7,154 bases of DNA from Deltaproteobacteria bacterium (GTDB lineage: Bacteria; Desulfobacterota; DSM-4660; Desulfatiglandales; B25-G16): positions 1-7,154 of the forward strand of contig JAFDHR010000116.1 of NCBI GenBank assembly GCA_019308645.1, given 5' to 3'. Shown here piece after piece: positions 4,086 through 7,154 of this stretch (position 1 is its first letter; every line of letters begins with the position of its first letter). Position numbers and translations under genes: made by a program. Below the pieces are notes generated by a model. It searched no databases. It was not told the origin of the DNA and worked only from the letters and a program-made list of their open reading frames with translations.

Positions 4086-6188
4086 TCATTTAACAGTCGA
4101 GCCCTGCTCTTTGGGTTCTGGATTTTTATACATCTTTATGGCGCCCCCCCTGATTTTATCTATTTCCTCTTTCTTCTCGTCATAAATCTTTCGTGCCTCA
4201 ATAGGGTTCTCAATGATATGGGGTGTCAGAAAAATGAAAAGGTTGGTTTTGTTTTGAGATCGAGATTTTGATTTAAAAAGCGAACCCAGGCACGGGATAT
4301 CTCCAAGGCACGGTACGTGATAAGCTCCTCTTTCAGTGCTTTCTCCGATGATCCCACCGATAACCACGGTATTCTTATCCTTCACAATAACCGTGGTTTC
4401 TGCAGATCGCTTCAGGGTAGTCGGTCTATATTCCTCAGCCCCTTTTTTTAGTGTTATATTCTCCTGAAAGATCTTTAGCCTTACAAACCGCTCCTGGTTA
4501 ATCTGGGGGGTGATTTTGAGTGTCACACCAACATCTTTGTATTCGTATGTCTGGTATGTTTGATCACCGGTTGCGTCTTTGGTGATGTATGGAACATTTT
4601 CTCCTACCTTGATCTCTGCCTCCTCATTGTCTGTTGTCAAGATCTGTGGGGTTGAAAGTATATTCACATCGGAATCCTTCTGGTATGCCTGTAAGATGGC
4701 GGCTACATTTGGAAAAACCACATTCCCGATTGTGATAGCCTCGCCAACAACCCCCAGGGAAAAACCTGAAGGTAGAGTCCCTCCTGCCAATCCTTTAATG
4801 CCACTGTAGTCCCCAACTCCGCCAGCCCCTCCTGAGCCGGCAAAATAGCCGCCCTTCCTCCCGTGATACGTAAAATCCTGCATTCCCAACCACTCCACCC
4901 CAAGCCTGAACTCCTTATCCACGTTGACTTCCATGATCAGGGCCTCGATATAAACCATCCTTCTGGGGATATCAAGCTTCTTGATGATATCTTCGATGAC
5001 AAGATAGTCGTGTTTTTTTGCCTTAATTACCAGGGAATTGGTCGCCTTATCTGCCACGATCTGTACCTCTTTAGAGATAACAGGAGCCCTGCCTTTTGCT
5101 GCCTGTTTTTTTTCTTCAGAGGGAAGTGCTGCTAAGACCTTGACAAGATCTTCGGCATTTGCATTCTGAAGGTAGTACACATGAATATCTCCCTCCCCTC
5201 GCGGAATCTCTTTGTCTAATAGTTGTATAAGCTTTTTAATGCGCAAGGTATCATCCTCTGTGGCCAATATTATCAGGGAATTGGTCCTCTCTTCGGCCAT
5301 AATCCTAACAACAGGGCTTAGAGGTGCGCCTTTTTTGGCCCTCCTGACTGCCTTTTGAAAAATACTTACTAATGGTTTCGATAAAGAGGATGCTGTTGCA
5401 TGTTCAAGTGGAATTACTGATATCTCTTCACCAATGCCTTTTACATCAATAGCTTCTACAATTTTAAGCAGACGTTTTATATTGGAAAGTACATCAGTAA
5501 CAATCAGCATGCGTGTAGGGGTATATGGCACGATCATACTGCTCTTGGATATTAATGGTCTAAAAATTTTTATAAGTTCATCGGGATTGGCATATTCAAG
5601 GGGAATTAGCTGTGTCACCACCTTGTCTTCAGGGGCAATAGCCTCCTCTCGGAGCCTGGTTTCAATGTTTTTAGACCTTGCATGGAGAGCCGGCACAATC
5701 TTGATGATACTTCCGGCAGGAACAGTTGTAAATCCATGGACATCCAGCACAGATTCAAAAACTCTATAGGCCTCTTTTACTGATATCCTGGTAGGGGAAA
5801 TAATCGTCACCTTCCCCTTCACCCCTTTATCAACGACAAAGTTCTTGCCTGTCAATTCGCTTATAAACTTGATAAAGAGGCCAATATCTACATTGTCAAA
5901 ATCGATGGTAACATAACGGGTATCTGGCTCCTGTTGTACTGAGACCTTCTTTTTCTGAGTAATTTTCTTTCTTGCTGGAACCTTTACCTGGGCTTGAGGC
6001 TGTTTTTTTTCTGTAGCAGGTATTGCCGGAGCAAGCTTTTTAACAGGTTGGATAGGTTTAGGAGTAACAGATATCACGCCCTCTTCACCTGCAAGCCTTG
6101 CACCAAATACCATGGGGTTATTTATAAGAAATATTGGAACTACCCATAAAAAGAAAAGGAGATATTTCATGTTTAGTATTGCTCTCAT
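4086..6188 (-). CDS. gspD: Type II secretion outer-membrane secretin GspD
   Basis: This 700-residue secretin would form the multimeric outer-membrane channel of type II secretion. The N-terminus is a signal peptide. The ATG at 6170 (MKYLLFFLWVVPIF) would give a more typical one than the ATG at 6188, and neither has a clear Shine-Dalgarno. Residues 39-90 are a Lys/Pro/Gln-rich linker, longer and more basic than usual. The N0 domain lies at about 91-165, N1 at 191-250, N2 at 254-327, N3 at 333-407 and the secretin barrel domain at 410-660. The barrel has VNILSTPQILTTDNEEAEIKVG, YKDVGVTLKITPQI and the family signature VPCLGDIPCLGSLF, then LFIFLTPHII. A Gly-rich stretch (441-470) sits early in the barrel. 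The C-terminal 40 residues are charged and could be a pilotin-binding S domain. It follows the TPR gene by 21 bp and precedes gspE by 13 bp. Confidence 0.96.
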   Translation of the reverse strand: MRAILNMKYLLFFLWVVPIFLINNPMVFGARLAGEEGVISVTPKPIQPVKKLAPAIPATEKKQPQAQVKVPARKKITQKKKVSVQQEPDTRYVTIDFDNVDIGLFIKFISELTGKNFVVDKGVKGKVTIISPTRISVKEAYRVFESVLDVHGFTTVPAGSIIKIVPALHARSKNIETRLREEAIAPEDKVVTQLIPLEYANPDELIKIFRPLISKSSMIVPYTPTRMLIVTDVLSNIKRLLKIVEAIDVKGIGEEISVIPLEHATASSLSKPLVSIFQKAVRRAKKGAPLSPVVRIMAEERTNSLIILATEDDTLRIKKLIQLLDKEIPRGEGDIHVYYLQNANAEDLVKVLAALPSEEKKQAAKGRAPVISKEVQIVADKATNSLVIKAKKHDYLVIEDIIKKLDIPRRMVYIEALIMEVNVDKEFRLGVEWLGMQDFTYHGRKGGYFAGSGGAGGVGDYSGIKGLAGGTLPSGFSLGVVGEAITIGNVVFPNVAAILQAYQKDSDVNILSTPQILTTDNEEAEIKVGENVPYITKDATGDQTYQTYEYKDVGVTLKITPQINQERFVRLKIFQENITLKKGAEEYRPTTLKRSAETTVIVKDKNTVVIGGIIGESTERGAYHVPCLGDIPCLGSLFKSKSRSQNKTNLFIFLTPHIIENPIEARKIYDEKKEEIDKIRGGAIKMYKNPEPKEQGSTVK

Positions 6189-6209
6189 GCTGTGTTTTGA
6201 ACCTATCGA

Positions 6210-6857
6210 TTATTTGGTTACCCTTATCGTTTCTTCAAACTCGGGCATGCCCCTCATGTTTTGCAGGTCTCTGTCCTTTCGAGCCCACTCTCTCGCCGAT
6301 TTATTCAGTGAAATCGCCTTTTTCAGGTTTTCCAAACTTTTCATCACCTTCCCTTTCAATGCATAGAGACATGCCAGGTTGTAATGTGGGTCTACATATT
6401 CTGGTTTTAGTCGAATAGCACTTTCAAGACTGTTTATAGCCTCTGAATAGTTTCGCTGTTGAATATAGATAACCCCTAAATTATTCAAAACAAAAACATT
6501 GCCTGGCTCAAGCGCAAGAGCTTGCTTATAAAATCTCTGTGCTTCTTCCAAACGGCCGATTTTTTGAAAATATCTTGCCCTCTCATAAAAATCCGCTCCA
6601 TTTACAGAGGCCTCTGCCTTATAGCTTACCACGGTTTTTTGATTCTCAGGGGATGATATCGTCTTTTTATTTTTGAAATCGAACCATGAATTGACTGTAA
6701 AAGCAAGTAAAATGACAAAGAGAAAAATCAGCCAAAGAATTTTTGAAAAGAAAATACCCGGTTTTCCCCTGGAGCCTAATAATATTCTTTTGTATTTCGG
6801 AAACCTGGCGTCTTTCTCTTTCTGTGCCTTTTGCAAGGCTTCGTGTATGTAGCTCAT
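6210..6857 (-). CDS. Inner-membrane TPR protein with GspB-like N-terminus, type II secretion accessory
   Basis: This 215-residue protein opens with MSYIHEALQKAQKEKDARFP, closely resembling the cytoplasmic N-terminal motif (MSYILxALKKxExER) of GspB/ExeB-type secretion proteins. A single membrane segment follows at 36-57, then a periplasmic linker and three TPR motifs at about 88-118, 119-152 and 153-186, ending with a charged tail (REWARKDRDLQNMRGMPEF). GspB/ExeB partners help place or stabilise the GspD secretin. Here the usual periplasmic GspB domain is replaced by TPRs, suggesting a protein-binding scaffold with the same topology. It sits 21 bp upstream of gspD and 32 bp downstream of the four-helix-bundle gene. 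The ATG at 6857 is chosen from the motif at the N-terminus. The Shine-Dalgarno is weak (AAG). The link to GspB rests on the N-terminus and position, so no symbol is given. Confidence 0.82.
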   Translation of the reverse strand: MSYIHEALQKAQKEKDARFPKYKRILLGSRGKPGIFFSKILWLIFLFVILLAFTVNSWFDFKNKKTISSPENQKTVVSYKAEASVNGADFYERARYFQKIGRLEEAQRFYKQALALEPGNVFVLNNLGVIYIQQRNYSEAINSLESAIRLKPEYVDPHYNLACLYALKGKVMKSLENLKKAISLNKSAREWARKDRDLQNMRGMPEFEETIRVTK

Positions 6858-6885
6858 GGAACTTATCTGGTTCGCTTTGTTTGTT

Positions 6886-6944
6886 GTGTTTATTGAGTTT
6901 GTTGGGTTTGTTTCTTTTTTGATGTTTTCTGGTTTCGCAGGAGA
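6886..6944. repeat. Dispersed 59-bp repeat, copy B (3' end of four-helix-bundle gene)
   Basis: This copy matches 1787-1845 at 51 of 59 aligned positions with no gaps. It starts at the last conserved codons (Tyr-Leu) of the four-helix-bundle gene and supplies its whole C-terminal tail and stop codon. The tandem 9-bp character extends slightly further, to about 6877. The reading frame used here differs from the frame used in copy A. The frame used in copy A is also open across this copy. Confidence 0.75.
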
Positions 6945-7154
6945 TAGGTAATTAGGCCAGAATCCAATTTAGAAACACTTTTGGCTTGCTCATAGATATA
7001 ATGGAAAGTTTCCTCTGTTATATATTTTTGATCTAAGGCCACATAAGCTTCACTTTGTACCTCAGTCGCTGAACTTTTTGATATAAAGAGGTACTGAATA
7101 AACTCATTGTTTGATCTGCGAGCAAAACCTTCTGCTATATTGCTCATAGAAGAT
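6890..7154 (-). CDS. Four-helix-bundle protein, 23S rRNA intervening-sequence type (5' end outside window)
   Basis: The 3' part of a gene is visible, and the frame stays open to the window edge (Ser-Ser before the apparent Met), so the ATG at 7147 is probably internal. SxMSNIAEGFARRSNNEFIQYLFISKSSATEVQSEAYVALDQ matches the central signature of the S23/IVP four-helix-bundle family. It was first seen encoded in intervening sequences of 23S rRNA genes, and is common as free-standing genes in environmental bacteria. Its biochemical function is not established. The related Avd protein assists diversity-generating retroelements, but no reverse transcriptase or variable repeat is present here. The conserved core ends near ITYL, and the tail RNQKTSKKKQTQQTQ is encoded entirely by a dispersed repeat. 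Its place immediately upstream of secretion genes looks like insertion of an independent unit. Confidence 0.85.
   Translation of the reverse strand, partial: SSMSNIAEGFARRSNNEFIQYLFISKSSATEVQSEAYVALDQKYITEETFHYIYEQAKSVSKLDSGLITYLLRNQKTSKKKQTQQTQ

Noticed and set aside
5434..5769. Plus-strand open frame of 111 codons opposite gspD
   Set aside because: It is antisense to the N0/N1 region of gspD. Hydrophobic composition is expected from the complement, and no family signal is seen.
6112..6418. Overlapping plus-strand frames across the gspD and TPR gene junction
   Set aside because: They are antisense to two well-supported genes, with no ribosome binding site or domain evidence.
6890..7154. 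Diversity-generating retroelement accessory gene (avd)
   Set aside because: The fold is related, but no reverse transcriptase, template repeat or variable repeat is visible, and the sequence fits the S23/IVP branch better.

Overview
The window reads as a moderately AT-rich, Gram-negative genome. Every supportable gene lies on the minus strand, so transcription runs from the right end to the left. A type II secretion secretin (GspD) implies an outer membrane. The combination of gspD-gspE, a GspB-like TPR protein, a signal-peptide-bearing YidD-type protein paired with a TPR/membrane protein, and a free-standing four-helix-bundle (23S rRNA intervening-sequence-type) protein resembles what I associate with Desulfobacterota ('Deltaproteobacteria'). 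That placement is an inference from gene content and was not tested.

Layout in transcriptional order (right to left): (1) 7154-6890, 3' part of a four-helix-bundle protein gene, cut by the window edge. (2) 6857-6210, a membrane-anchored TPR protein with a GspB-like N-terminus. (3) 6188-4086, gspD. (4) 4072-2378, gspE. (5) 2308-1886, a small YidD-domain protein with a signal peptide or membrane anchor. (6) 1896-892, a secreted or membrane TPR protein overlapping the end of yidD. (7) A gap of about 170 bp carrying a promoter and candidate operator, then (8) 722-471 hicA and (9) 474-139 hicB, a toxin-antitoxin pair. (10) A further gene begins at 14 behind a strong Shine-Dalgarno and leaves the window. 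Genes 2 to 6 have short gaps or overlaps and probably form one transcription unit, the distal part of a type II secretion operon whose other genes would lie beyond the right edge.

How they work together: GspE is the cytoplasmic ATPase and GspD the outer-membrane channel of the secretion machine. The GspB-like TPR protein probably sits in the inner membrane with periplasmic TPRs, where it could support GspD or link the two membranes. The YidD-like and TPR/membrane proteins look like a conserved accessory pair of unknown role. hicAB is an independent module with its own promoter.

The least ordinary signal is repetitive DNA. A degenerate 9-bp repeat (AAYAAACCC type, minus strand) recurs at three gene junctions. 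Two of these copies (1787-1845 and 6886-6944) belong to a 59-bp element matching at 51 of 59 positions. The element is read in different frames: as the C-terminal tail of the four-helix-bundle protein, and as the linker just after the signal peptide of the TPR protein. At the third junction (2293-2367) two arrays face each other across the yidD start. Inside hicA there is also a perfect 16-bp palindrome flanked symmetrically by 10-bp direct repeats just upstream of hicB.
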